Assembly: GCF_000685155.1 (NCBI RefSeq)
Contig: NZ_JMIY01000007.1
Location: 276,170 to 340,169 of the forward strand
Reading direction: 5' to 3'
DNA length: 64,000 nt
Origin: Candidatus Methanoperedens nitratireducens
Lineage (GTDB): Archaea > Halobacteriota > Methanosarcinia > Methanosarcinales > Methanoperedenaceae
Below are positions 18,091 to 25,790 of this stretch, one piece after another (the first letter of the stretch is position 1; each line of letters starts with the position of its first letter). A program made the position numbers and the translations under genes. A model generated the notes under the pieces. That model did not search any database. It was given only the letters and a program-made list of their open reading frames with translations, and was not told the DNA's origin.

Positions 18091-19329
18091 TTATAAATAA
18101 ATATATAAAAATTTAAATAATTTTTCGGGCAACCCATTTCCTAGTATTATTACAAGAGGTACCAGGGGCACCAGCTTCATCAATATCTTATGTTGTTTTT
18201 TCAATTCTTGTGTCTTTTCTTTAGTTGGGTACTGTTGGGAATTAGATTCTATAGAAGTTTTGGATAGAATAGTCTCTGGTTTAACCAGGATTGAGGTGGA
18301 TGTATCTACCATAAATGATGATTCTAATTGTATTTGCGATTTTGAAAAAGACGCAGTCTGCTGGTTTATTAGGGACCATAATTTTATTCTATCTACAATA
18401 GGAGTGGTAAGATATGTACCCGGATTATAATCTTTAGTTATTTCTGGAACAACCCCTTTTGTCGTTTCTGCCATGTCCCATATAAAAGGATTCTCATTTT
18501 TTATATTAAAATCATACAAACCGAGTGCTCTTCCATAAAGTTCCAAAATAATAGCGAAAAGTGTCCATATTATATTTTTCGGCGTTAACTCTAAACCCTG
18601 AAGCATTAACTTTAGTACATCTAATTTTTTCATGCTGGAGGGTGCATACCCTTTTGTTTTCTTAAGATGTAGATGTCCTGCAAATATTCTTCGTCTCTGT
18701 TTAAGAAAATCTGAAATGGTCTCAGGCCCTTTATTGTAAACATTGGCGTCTGGAGCATATACTAGTTCGTATCCTTTCTCTCTAATAAGTGCCTCTACGA
18801 AGGCCTCATCTACAGCGGTATCATTCGGAATCTCCGTTATCAGATCTCTTCTAAAAGCTACTAATTCACCCAATTTCGGATGTCTCAGAGCAAGTTTATG
18901 GTGCATGTCCCATAATAAATGCACAGTAAAGCCCATAAATGTGTTCGAATCGTTTACTGGAATCGGATGACCTCCAGTCATGCCTACCTCCGGGTTTTTA
19001 AAAGGCTCAGTTAGATTTTCTATTGTATCGATTGCAGGAATAGTATCTCCACTTTCCAGCACCAGTATATCGCCACTGGCATATTTTAAGAAGAGGTTTA
19101 TTGCAGAAGCTTTACCTTCTCTCTTTTCCTGTTTGATTAAAACTATTTTAGGGTTTGAGTTTAAAAAATGATGTTCGATAATATCGTTTGTTTTATCACT
19201 ACATGCAGATGATACAACTATAATCTCTTTGATATATTTCGTAGTCTCCTGGTTTAATAGTGAATTTAGCAAATCCCTGATATTCTTCTCCTCGTTGTAG
19301 ACGCAGACACCTATGCTTATTGTAAGCAT
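18091..19329 (-). CDS. GT2-family glycosyltransferase with membrane segments
   Basis: The 412-residue protein begins with the GT-A motif ISIGVCVYNEEKNIRDLL, continues with EIIVVSSACSDKTNDI, and has the donor site written as LVLESGDT where most GT2 enzymes have DxD. A later QRRRIFAGHL matches the Q/RxxRW acceptor region. Hydrophobic stretches at about 244-262 and the C-terminus (about 382-412) indicate membrane association. It resembles processive or N-acetylglucosaminyl GT2 enzymes, but the substrate is unknown. A Ser/Thr-rich linker of about 60 residues precedes the final helix. Confidence 0.82.
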   Translation of the reverse strand: MLTISIGVCVYNEEKNIRDLLNSLLNQETTKYIKEIIVVSSACSDKTNDIIEHHFLNSNPKIVLIKQEKREGKASAINLFLKYASGDILVLESGDTIPAIDTIENLTEPFKNPEVGMTGGHPIPVNDSNTFMGFTVHLLWDMHHKLALRHPKLGELVAFRRDLITEIPNDTAVDEAFVEALIREKGYELVYAPDANVYNKGPETISDFLKQRRRIFAGHLHLKKTKGYAPSSMKKLDVLKLMLQGLELTPKNIIWTLFAIILELYGRALGLYDFNIKNENPFIWDMAETTKGVVPEITKDYNPGTYLTTPIVDRIKLWSLINQQTASFSKSQIQLESSFMVDTSTSILVKPETILSKTSIESNSQQYPTKEKTQELKKQHKILMKLVPLVPLVIILGNGLPEKLFKFLYIYL

Positions 19330-19744
19330 TTTATAACCCCTTCTCAGATAATACCGAAATGGATCGATCTTACATTAATCCCACTTTTTTCCTGTGCCAG
19401 GGTTAACAGTTTACTCAAGCATCGCCCGCATTACTGCAAGGGACGCAATTAGTTCCACCATTCTATACTTCATATTATCTCTCCTGTAATTTATTCAGAA
19501 CTGTATTACATAAACACATAATACAACTCATTAAACCATATATATTTATCGCTTGGAAAAAATATTATTAGTATAATACTCATCATTATCATGGATAAAA
19601 AATTTATTAGGATAAATCCCGTATTCAGTACCCCTGGATTTAAAACGGCCAGGACGAATAAAAAATTAATTAAGCTATACACTCTCTAAAAGGTACGGAA
19701 TATACGATAAATCAGGGCTAATCCCCTTATTTATGCCCGTAAAT
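19330..19744. other. 415-base intergenic region with a possible small gene and a shared TATA-like element
   Basis: No gene of normal size lies here. A TATA-like run (catatatatttat, about 19532-19544) sits between two tiny reading frames pointing away from it. On the minus strand is a 20-codon frame with a good ribosome site (19411-19473). On the plus strand, 19591-19689 could encode a basic 32-residue peptide (MDKKFIRINP...), but no ribosome site precedes it. I see no tRNA-like fold. Confidence 0.4.
19411..19473 (-). CDS. Possible 20-residue hydrophobic peptide
   Basis: The frame reads MKYRMVELIASLAVMRAMLE. It has a strong ribosome site (aggagag) 6 bases before the ATG and a TATA-like element about 60 bases upstream on the same strand. 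It could be a real small protein, a leader peptide or a remnant; no homolog is recognised and the coding evidence is only the translation signals. Confidence 0.3.
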   Translation of the reverse strand: MKYRMVELIASLAVMRAMLE

Positions 19745-20446
19745 TTATTGGTGGGAGGAAATCACAGAATACCTGTATAGTTTAATTAAATGTTGCACAT
19801 AGTTTAAATGTTCCTTCCAGTTTAACTTGCTCTCGCCCTTATATCTATTCTTGAAGGTGAAAGGAATTTCCTTGATATTGATATATCTTCCTTTAACTAT
19901 AATCTCCAGCATTATTTTATAACCGATTGGAGAGAGTTCAATCCCATCAATAACAGTTCTTTTTAAAAAAAAGAAGCCACTCATCGGATCACTGACATCT
20001 GTTAATGGCCTTGCAAGTATAGTTGCTCCCCGACTGATCATTTTTCTGCTAAGCGGCCACTTTTCGATTTTTTCTTTTCTTATATATCGACTTGCGATTA
20101 CAAACTCTGATTCACCATCCAGCAGGGGCCTGATAAGTTCTGGAATCATCTCCGGAGGATGGCTTAAATCAGCATCCATCACCCCAATTATATTGGATCC
20201 AGTATATTTAAATCCTTGTATTATTGCGCTGCTTAAACCCTCTTTACGCCTTCGGTGAAGTACCTTAATCTTATTATTCTTTATCGAGAGTTCGTCGGCA
20301 ATCTCTCCGGTTCCATCAGGAGAGTTATCATCCACGATTACAATATCTCCTTGCAATAAATTATCATTAAACACTGAGAAAATAGCATCCACCACTATTG
20401 GCAAATTATCTTTTTCATTATATGTAGGAATTATAATTGTTATCAT
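19745..20446 (-). CDS. Polyprenyl (dolichol) monophosphate mannose synthase-like GT2
   Basis: The 233-residue protein is a complete DPM1-like GT-A domain: IIIPTYNEKDNLP at the start, DIVIVDDNSPDGT, GLSSAIIQGF, the metal-binding DADLSHPPE (about 92-100), and the late LTDVSDPMSGFFFLKR and RYKGESKLNW motifs. Such enzymes transfer mannose or glucose from a nucleotide sugar to polyprenyl phosphate on the inner membrane face. It lacks the C-terminal membrane domain of long archaeal DPM synthases, as short forms do. The gene at 44454 is a paralog with the same motifs, so the locus has two such synthases. Confidence 0.88.
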   Translation of the reverse strand: MITIIIPTYNEKDNLPIVVDAIFSVFNDNLLQGDIVIVDDNSPDGTGEIADELSIKNNKIKVLHRRRKEGLSSAIIQGFKYTGSNIIGVMDADLSHPPEMIPELIRPLLDGESEFVIASRYIRKEKIEKWPLSRKMISRGATILARPLTDVSDPMSGFFFLKRTVIDGIELSPIGYKIMLEIIVKGRYINIKEIPFTFKNRYKGESKLNWKEHLNYVQHLIKLYRYSVISSHQ

Positions 20447-20460
20447 TTTTATTCCCTTTC

Positions 20461-20508
20461 ATACGTTTTTTTATACGTTTTTTTATTCCTTTCTTTATAC
20501 GTTTTTTT
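20461..20508. repeat. 12-base tandem repeat in the leader of the DPM-type synthase gene
   Basis: The unit atacgttttttt occurs at 20461, 20473 and 20497, and the unit at 20485 is a degenerate T-rich copy, so four units lie in register. Read on the coding (minus) strand they are A-rich units starting 15 bases upstream of the start codon at 20446. The same A-rich sequence forms the first codons of the radical SAM gene at 18068, which may be coincidence of MKKTYE codons. Confidence 0.7.
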
Positions 20509-20826
20509 GCAGGTCAGGACTAACAGAGACAGGAGTTTGATATTTGTAGTATAAATTGATGATATTAGGTCGTGTATTGAACAACCAGCCCGGGCATAAG
20601 ATCTGTGTTATCCAGATCATATCTTTCACTATTTTTAGTGTCTCAGATAACCCCCACATGATACAATCCCTCTATATATATCTGTTGGCTTAAATACTTT
20701 TAAGTATTATAATCATCATCACTAAAAAAACCTGTTCAATTCAATTTTGGATTTGAATTGTATTTAGAGCAGCAATTAGATCGGAACTCTACTTGTTTTA
20801 CGTAATACCTAACTTTGATCGAATGT
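20509..20826. other. Intergenic region with short stem-loops
   Basis: No gene is visible in these 318 bases. Two short inverted repeats occur: AATACTT/AAGTATT with a 2-base loop (20693-20708) and CAATTCAA/TTGAATTG (around 20737-20760). They may be a terminator or operator for the flanking minus-strand genes; nothing more can be supported. Confidence 0.4.
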
Positions 20827-22110
20827 TTATTTTCTATATTTTTTAGCTATATATACGGCAGCCAGCAGTCCAATTACCGACATTATAATTTTGAAACCCC
20901 GGGCAGATTTAGGTACTTCGAGGAGCAATGAAGTAGCTATTGTTGATTCATCGTTTAAAACATATAGCAACCAGGCATCTGAACCTCCCGCGCCATAGCT
21001 GAACGTAGTCCCTGATATTATATATCCACCGTCAGAGGTTTGCTGTACAGAGGCTGCTGACTCGTTGTTTACTCCACCAAAGGTCTTGTCCCACAGTCTG
21101 CTTCCATTAGCATCGGTCTTGATCAGCCAGGCGTCTGATCCACCTGCGCCATAGCTGAACGTAGTCCCTGATATTATATACCCGTCGTCAGAGGTTTGCT
21201 GTATTGAGGATGCCCATTCGTTATTTACTCCACCAAAGGTCTTATCCCATAGTCTACTCCCGTTAGCATCAGTCTTTAGCAGCCAGGCATCCGAGCCGCC
21301 TGCTCCATATGTAAACGTAGTCCCAGCGATTATATACCCGTCGTCAGATGTCTTCTGTATAGAAGCTGCAGATTCGTTACCTGTTCCTCCAAAAGTCTTA
21401 TCCCACAGTCTGCTTCCATTAGCATCGGTCTTGATCAGCCAGGCGTCTGATCCGCCTGCTCCATAGCTGAACGTAGTTCCTGCTATTATATATCCGCCGT
21501 CCGATGTTTGCTGTACTGAGGCTGCCCATTCATTTTCTATCCCTCCGAATGTTTTATCCCAAAGTCTATTTCCATTGGCATCTGTCTTGATCAGCCAAGC
21601 ATCTGATTCGCCTGCTCCATATGTGAACGTGGTCCCTGCAATTATATACCCACCGTCCGATGTCTGCTGTACTGAAGCCGCTGATTCGTTATTTATTCCA
21701 CCAAAAGTCTTATCCCACAGCCTTTTTCCACCAGAATCAGTTTTGATAATCCAGGCATCTGAGCCGCCTTCTCCATATGTGAACGTTGTCCCTGCGATTA
21801 TGTACCCGCCATCCGAGGTTTGCTGTACAGAAGCTGCCGATTCGTTGTTTATTCCACCAAATGTCCTGTCCCACAGCCTGCTTCCATTAGCATCGATCTT
21901 TAGCAGCCAGGCATCTGAGCCTCCGGCTCCATATGTGAACGTAGTTCCTGCTATTATGTACCCGCCATCCGAGGTTTGCTGTACAGAAGCCGCTGATTCG
22001 TTATTTACTCCTCCAAAGGTTTTATCCCATGCAGGAACCGCGCCATGCACTGCACTGGCAAGCAGGAAACCAAGCAGTGCGGCAATTATTATAGCTTTTT
22101 TATGATACAT
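20827..22110 (-). CDS. Secreted seven-repeat, beta-propeller-like surface protein with C-terminal sorting-type tail
   Basis: After a signal peptide (about 24 residues, ending near ASAVHGAVPA) the protein consists of seven nearly identical 52-residue repeats (WDKTFGG...SDGGYIIAGTTF...SDAWLIKTDANG). These are the kind found in many archaeal and bacterial secreted proteins and are expected to form one seven-bladed propeller. The C-terminus has a short spacer, then ARGF, a hydrophobic helix and a basic end (KKYRK), which is the plan of archaeosortase-type sorting signals but with RGF where PGF is usual. The frame is open to a TTG at 22122; I prefer ATG 22110, which begins the normal signal peptide. 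The ligand is unknown. Confidence 0.8.
   Translation of the reverse strand: MYHKKAIIIAALLGFLLASAVHGAVPAWDKTFGGVNNESAASVQQTSDGGYIIAGTTFTYGAGGSDAWLLKIDANGSRLWDRTFGGINNESAASVQQTSDGGYIIAGTTFTYGEGGSDAWIIKTDSGGKRLWDKTFGGINNESAASVQQTSDGGYIIAGTTFTYGAGESDAWLIKTDANGNRLWDKTFGGIENEWAASVQQTSDGGYIIAGTTFSYGAGGSDAWLIKTDANGSRLWDKTFGGTGNESAASIQKTSDDGYIIAGTTFTYGAGGSDAWLLKTDANGSRLWDKTFGGVNNEWASSIQQTSDDGYIISGTTFSYGAGGSDAWLIKTDANGSRLWDKTFGGVNNESAASVQQTSDGGYIISGTTFSYGAGGSDAWLLYVLNDESTIATSLLLEVPKSARGFKIIMSVIGLLAAVYIAKKYRK
20947..22029 (-). repeat. Seven tandem 156-base repeats encoding propeller blades
   Basis: Seven in-frame units of 156 bases encode 52-residue blades. They differ mainly at third codon positions and a few surface residues (NNES, NEWA, GNES variants). 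High DNA similarity between units suggests recent homogenisation; unit number may vary between strains. Confidence 0.9.
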
Positions 22111-22139
22111 AACATCCCACAATTTTATTATCAGTAAGT

Positions 22140-22197
22140 GGACTTCCCCTTTTATGCCGTAGCATAAGAGAAATAGCGCGGGGACGCCAGGAAGTCC
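22140..22197. promoter_or_regulatory. Nested hairpin upstream of the propeller-protein gene
   Basis: GGACTTCC at 22140-22147 is perfectly complementary to GGAAGTCC at 22190-22197. Inside it cccc (22146-22149) can pair with gggg (22180-22183), and TTATGC-cgta-GCATAA (22152-22167) is a perfect six-base-pair hairpin. The structure lies 30-87 bases upstream of the start of the minus-strand gene at 22110, so it could be a leader structure or a small repeat element. No known riboswitch consensus is recognised. Confidence 0.5.
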
Positions 22198-22260
22198 ATG
22201 AGTATTATCACGCAGCAGGTTTATATATTTTGTTAAATGAGCTCATCATTGCCTCTGCAA

Positions 22261-22599
22261 TTATGCCTTCTTCATATCCACGGATGTCTTATTTTTTTTA
22301 ATAGTCGTCTCTCCAAGTAATCTCTTTATCATTGGCGCATCCCCGAACACATCCTCCCGTTTGCCCTTTCCATTGATATAGACCGCAACAAGTATTATTG
22401 TTAAGCCAATCTGTGGATTAGCTTCTGTTATACTCAGTCCTATCAATGCAAGAGCGCCTGCAGCCATACCCCGCAGGGCGCCTCTTCGATATGATTCTAT
22501 TTTAGTTCGATGATAGATACGGATATCCCGCAGAGTAAGAAAAATAATCACTATAAACCCGAACGCTGCAATATATACGTACACCATGCTAGACCACAC
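22261..22599 (-). CDS. Small membrane protein of unknown function
   Basis: The 112-residue protein has three hydrophobic segments (about 6-22, 43-59, 66-80) and a charged C-terminal tail ([15 protein letters not shown]). I do not recognise the family. Its start overlaps the end of the HARP-type RNase P gene by 11 bases, so the two are co-transcribed and probably translationally coupled. Confidence 0.65.
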   Translation of the reverse strand: MWSSMVYVYIAAFGFIVIIFLTLRDIRIYHRTKIESYRRGALRGMAAGALALIGLSITEANPQIGLTIILVAVYINGKGKREDVFGDAPMIKRLLGETTIKKNKTSVDMKKA

Positions 22600-23284
22600 C
22601 TGCCACTTTCTCAGGCTTTGTGCGTTTCAGGTACTCTCTTATCATTGCTGGAAACGATTTTGCATTTACGAAGCGAAGCCCGAGCTGCTCAGCCCATTTC
22701 TGGATGCCCATATCGCTTGCCACCACGGCAGCATCAAGCTCTTTTGCAAGCAAAAGCACATCAATATCAGGTGCACTATCAAGAATACCATAGCGCAGTG
22801 CATTTCTGTATTTGTCCCTGAATTTGCTTATAATCTCACCGATCACATGGCGTTCGATCTCTGGCTCGATCTCATGCCTTGTCCGTGCCTTGGTAGTGCG
22901 GAAGAGACATTCTGTAGCGCCTGCCCAGATCGCTTCCTCGGCAACATCCATACCCTTGTTGATGCGGCCTCTCATGAAATCCACGTAATCATAGAATATC
23001 TTGGCAGGGATTTTCACCTCGTATCTATCAGGGGTTTTTTTGACAAGCCATGTATCTATCTTTGCAAGCAGATCTTCATCACAGCCGTTGCTCTTTGAAA
23101 ATTCTCTCAGCTCATTATATACAGATGGGAACGGGATGTAGCAACTGATCCCGAGATACAGGCGCGCCTCAGCTATGATATCAAGTATGCTGCCCATTGC
23201 AGTACAGAGTGTACCCCCTTCAAGCTCTCGCATCTGGGTATCGGTAAGTGCGCTGGTATCCAATACAAATCTCTGTCTAATCAT
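22589..23284 (-). CDS. Protein-only RNase P, HARP type (UPF0278/RNA ligase partner family)
   Basis: The 231-residue protein is a PIN-like metallonuclease: it begins [11 protein letters not shown] (first catalytic Asp 9) and has a helical insertion (about 90-165) typical of HARP. It ends with [28 protein letters not shown], the standard last PIN motif with its Asp. Older databases call the family UPF0278 or RNA ligase partner protein; the Aquifex member is a minimal RNA-free RNase P that matures tRNA 5' ends and forms large oligomers. In archaea that also have RNA-based RNase P its physiological role is unclear. No RNA ligase gene is adjacent here. Confidence 0.87.
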   Translation of the reverse strand: MIRQRFVLDTSALTDTQMRELEGGTLCTAMGSILDIIAEARLYLGISCYIPFPSVYNELREFSKSNGCDEDLLAKIDTWLVKKTPDRYEVKIPAKIFYDYVDFMRGRINKGMDVAEEAIWAGATECLFRTTKARTRHEIEPEIERHVIGEIISKFRDKYRNALRYGILDSAPDIDVLLLAKELDAAVVASDMGIQKWAEQLGLRFVNAKSFPAMIREYLKRTKPEKVAGVV

Positions 23285-23458
23285 GTGAACTATTATTGTA
23301 TTTTATTACGTTAAATTAGTAGTATTTTTCTTCAGGGTCTGTTTTGCTCAAGAATTGTTCTGGTTATTTAAGAACTTCACTGTAGATATCGCGCCAAAAA
23401 CCGATGCAACCGAAAAAAATAATACCCGGCTTCACTATCCTATCTTGAGGTCTGATTA

Positions 23459-23605
23459 ATGACATCTGAAAAATGCAGCTACTATTCAGAAGAGAAATGC
23501 ATTGCCGCAGATCTAGTCCCCTGCGATTTCCAGGGAAATGACTTCAAAGAGTGCCTGCGCTACCGACTTTATTTCCTGAGACCACAGATGATGCAAATAC
23601 GCTAA
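23459..23605 (+). CDS. Small Cys-rich protein (48 residues)
   Basis: The frame starts at an ATG preceded by a good ribosome site (gaggt, 9 bases upstream) and encodes a 48-residue protein with four cysteines (Cys 6, 14, 22, 32). Their spacing (C-x7-C-x7-C-x9-C) could bind zinc or an iron-sulfur cluster. No signal peptide is present. It lies just upstream of rubredoxin and a zinc ribbon on the same strand. Function unknown; the regular Cys spacing and the ribosome site argue that it is real. Confidence 0.55.
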   Translation: MTSEKCSYYSEEKCIAADLVPCDFQGNDFKECLRYRLYFLRPQMMQIR

Positions 23606-23614
23606 GTGCTATTC

Positions 23615-23796
23615 GGTGGTTACCAATCCATGGATTCACCACTTAAAGACGATTAACAACGAACTCAAAACGAACTTAAACGAACTCATCAGCCCAAGTT
23701 CGTATCGAGTTCGTACCAGTTCGTTGTTTATATTAGCTGAATACAATGGTATGGGAAAAAGTTACCAATGGTTTTGGATAGGCGTTGGTAATCACC
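23615..23796. repeat. Nested palindromic element with GTTCGT repeats
   Basis: AACAACGAACT (23655-23665) is the perfect inverse of AGTTCGTTGTT (23718-23728). Between and within these arms the unit acgaact occurs three times in one direction and agttcgt three times in the other. Outside, ggtggttaccaa (23615-23626) and ttggtaatcacc (23785-23796) form a second pair of arms with one mismatch. The roughly 180-base structure resembles a MITE or a multi-site operator. A GTG-started frame across it (to 23822) has no coding character. Confidence 0.6.
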
Positions 23797-23846
23797 TATT
23801 CTCTGGAGCGATAGTTATTTAACTTCATGGAATTAAAACTAATGCC

Positions 23847-24002
23847 ATGGCAAAATATCGATGTACTGTCTGCGGTTATATCTACGATCCTGAGATCGGG
23901 GATAACCCGATAGTCAAACCCGGAACTGCCTTTGAGGATCTGCCGGATGACTGGGTATGCCCTCTGTGCGGTGTGGGAAAAGATATGTTTGAGAAAATTT
24001 AA
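23847..24002 (+). CDS. Rubredoxin
   Basis: The 51-residue protein contains the two rubredoxin iron ligand pairs, [10 protein letters not shown] (Cys 6, 9) and [12 protein letters not shown] (Cys 38, 41). It also has the conserved [15 protein letters not shown] stretch. Rubredoxins carry one electron on a single Fe(Cys)4 site in the cytoplasm, often for detoxification of oxygen or peroxide. Length is normal. It is followed 13 bases later by a zinc-ribbon protein with which it probably forms an operon. Confidence 0.95.
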   Translation: MAKYRCTVCGYIYDPEIGDNPIVKPGTAFEDLPDDWVCPLCGVGKDMFEKI

Positions 24003-24015
24003 ATGAGGTGAGAGA

Positions 24016-24168
24016 ATGTGCAGTGTAGGTGATATGTTCGATATTGACATATCAGGCGAGGCAAAGGTGAACGAGTATATATGCCGTGATTGCGGCAAGG
24101 AGTTCAAGGGAATAGGAAAAAACCTTCGCTGTCCTGCGTGTCATTCGATGAATTCTGAGGTAAAGTAA
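24016..24168 (+). CDS. Small zinc-ribbon protein
   Basis: The 50-residue protein has two CxxC knuckles, CRDCGKEF (Cys 23, 26) and CPACHS (Cys 39, 42), the standard spacing of a zinc ribbon. A strong ribosome site (gaggtgag) lies before the ATG. The second knuckle reads CPACH and so mimics a heme motif, but there is no signal peptide, so it is not a cytochrome. It may be a redox or transcription accessory to rubredoxin. Confidence 0.75.
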   Translation: MCSVGDMFDIDISGEAKVNEYICRDCGKEFKGIGKNLRCPACHSMNSEVK

Positions 24169-24230
24169 TACGACTCTGTAACAGAAAAAGCGAATGCCTG
24201 AGCCGTGGCATTATCCTGAGTACTGGTAAG

Positions 24231-24252
24231 TACGAAAAGCATATATAAAAAA
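24231..24252 (+). promoter_or_regulatory. BRE/TATA promoter of the first five-heme cytochrome
   Basis: The stretch cgaaaagcatatataaaa has an archaeal BRE (gaaaag) directly before a TATA box (catatataa). An almost identical element lies before the second five-heme gene at 27202. The start codon is about 110 bases downstream, so the mRNA would have a long leader, which is unusual in archaea. Confidence 0.75.
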
Positions 24253-24358
24253 ACAACATTTACTTTATTAGTACGTAAAAATGTAATGGTGGAGTTTGGG
24301 GTTCTTTTTGAATGAGGGGATCAAGAAGGAATAGGTAAGCAAAGGGGTGGAATAGATT

Positions 24359-25651
24359 ATGGACAGGAAATTCAGTCTGGCCATAATTGCACTTGTTGGG
24401 ATAGGTGTATTCGCTCTTCCAGCAACGATAGCGCTGTTCGCAGGGCAGCACTCATTCTACAACATAGATGCAACAGGCAACCAGATACCGTGCCAGAAAT
24501 GCCACGGTGATGTGAAAGCAGAACTGGGCAGTGGATTTGGATATTCTCCGACCACAGGAACGCCCGGACCGCATGCGAAATTCAAATGCGAGTATTGCCA
24601 CAGGGCTGAGCAGGGCTACTCAAGCGGAGATGATGGATACGGTCTTATCTATTACAGAGGAGACGGATTCAATGGAGACGGAGAAAGGAGTCTTGTGATC
24701 TCTATATACGATTATGAGACAAGAGCATATCCTGAGTATATACTTGCTGAAGGAGACATAAGTGAAGCAGCACCGGGTGTTATAGGCAGTATAAGTCCTG
24801 GTAGTGGCACAGGCGTATTAAGATACGCAGGTTCGTATCTGCGCCCTGCATACAGGAACGGTGAACCGATCGATACGAATCCGACTACAAGGTTCGGTGG
24901 ATTTGATCCAACCAGGATCACGAACTGGAGGTGGAGAGGAGCTTATTATGAACCGGCTGATCTTGACGGGGCAGGTTCCAGATCAGTCAATCCGGGCAGC
25001 AAGTATCATGCAGCATCGCTGGTCTCCTGCATGGAATGTCACGGCGGAGAATACCCGGTCGGTCACTACAGCAGACTGATCGATGACGAAAGAGTAAATA
25101 CAGAAGGTATAAAGTGCGGGGACTGTCATTATGGCGAGGCTATCAATTTAGTAACCGACCTGCGCGCCGGAGGGTTCGGCCTTACAGAAGACTTGAGAGT
25201 GGATCTGGAGACAGGCGAGCTGATAAATCTGGATACAGGTGAGGCAGAAGCCCACAATGCATTCGTGAAAACAGATCCGGGAAATATCCTGAGATATCAG
25301 TACGGTGCAGCCAATGCAGCCTGTGTATCATGCCATACGCATGTGGCAGTGGACATCAGCTTCACGAATAGGTACAAGATCAAGCTCGATGCAGTCGCAG
25401 GCTCAAATGGTGAGTGGTATGTCGGCGACTACTCGGCTGAAGGCAGCGTCTTCATCCCGACGTATGGCAACCGCAGTGGTGGTACATACGCAACTGGTGA
25501 CAAGAGCATTAACTGGGTACCTGGCACAGATCTGTATATCAACGGCACAGGAGAACGTATCACCGGTCTATACAACGCTACGGATGACAGCAAGGCAGCA
25601 TTGACGGCAGAACTATACGATAGCGAGGCAGCACTGATAGCAGAGCCGTAA
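24359..25651 (+). CDS. Secreted five-heme c-type cytochrome, candidate extracellular filament subunit (paralog 1)
   Basis: The 430-residue precursor has a signal peptide (hydrophobic 6-28, cut probably just before GQHS). Five CxxCH heme sites follow: CQKCH 45-49, CEYCH 77-81, CMECH 224-228, CGDCH 253-257, CVSCH 322-326. Further histidines outside the motifs (GQH 31, GPH 72, KYH 217, GHY 236, EAH 299, the His two after CVSCH) are enough for bis-His ligation, with one spare that could ligate a heme of a neighbouring subunit. A beta-rich C-terminal domain of about 100 residues follows the last heme. Few hemes on a compact polypeptide, strong leader signals and duplication resemble archaeal extracellular cytochrome nanowire subunits; filament formation is inferred. 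A T-run at 25683-25690 may end transcription. Confidence 0.85.
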   Translation: MDRKFSLAIIALVGIGVFALPATIALFAGQHSFYNIDATGNQIPCQKCHGDVKAELGSGFGYSPTTGTPGPHAKFKCEYCHRAEQGYSSGDDGYGLIYYRGDGFNGDGERSLVISIYDYETRAYPEYILAEGDISEAAPGVIGSISPGSGTGVLRYAGSYLRPAYRNGEPIDTNPTTRFGGFDPTRITNWRWRGAYYEPADLDGAGSRSVNPGSKYHAASLVSCMECHGGEYPVGHYSRLIDDERVNTEGIKCGDCHYGEAINLVTDLRAGGFGLTEDLRVDLETGELINLDTGEAEAHNAFVKTDPGNILRYQYGAANAACVSCHTHVAVDISFTNRYKIKLDAVAGSNGEWYVGDYSAEGSVFIPTYGNRSGGTYATGDKSINWVPGTDLYINGTGERITGLYNATDDSKAALTAELYDSEAALIAEP

Positions 25652-25790
25652 ATGAAACAGGAACTGGATTTCTTACCTCTTCCTTTTTTTTGCTATCCTG
25701 CTATATTCTATGTCAGTAGATCGTTAGATATTTCGGATGTAATTTATATACCCGCATTGTTCAACCGATCGCAGACTCCAGGCGGGAAAG

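Noticed and set aside
23616..23822. 68-codon frame starting with GTG across the palindromic element
   Set aside because: It has no ribosome site, and its composition is dictated by the inverted repeats.
24121..24150. CPACH in the small zinc-ribbon protein as a heme site
   Set aside because: There is no signal peptide and it is paired with CRDC at zinc-ribbon spacing, so it is a metal knuckle.
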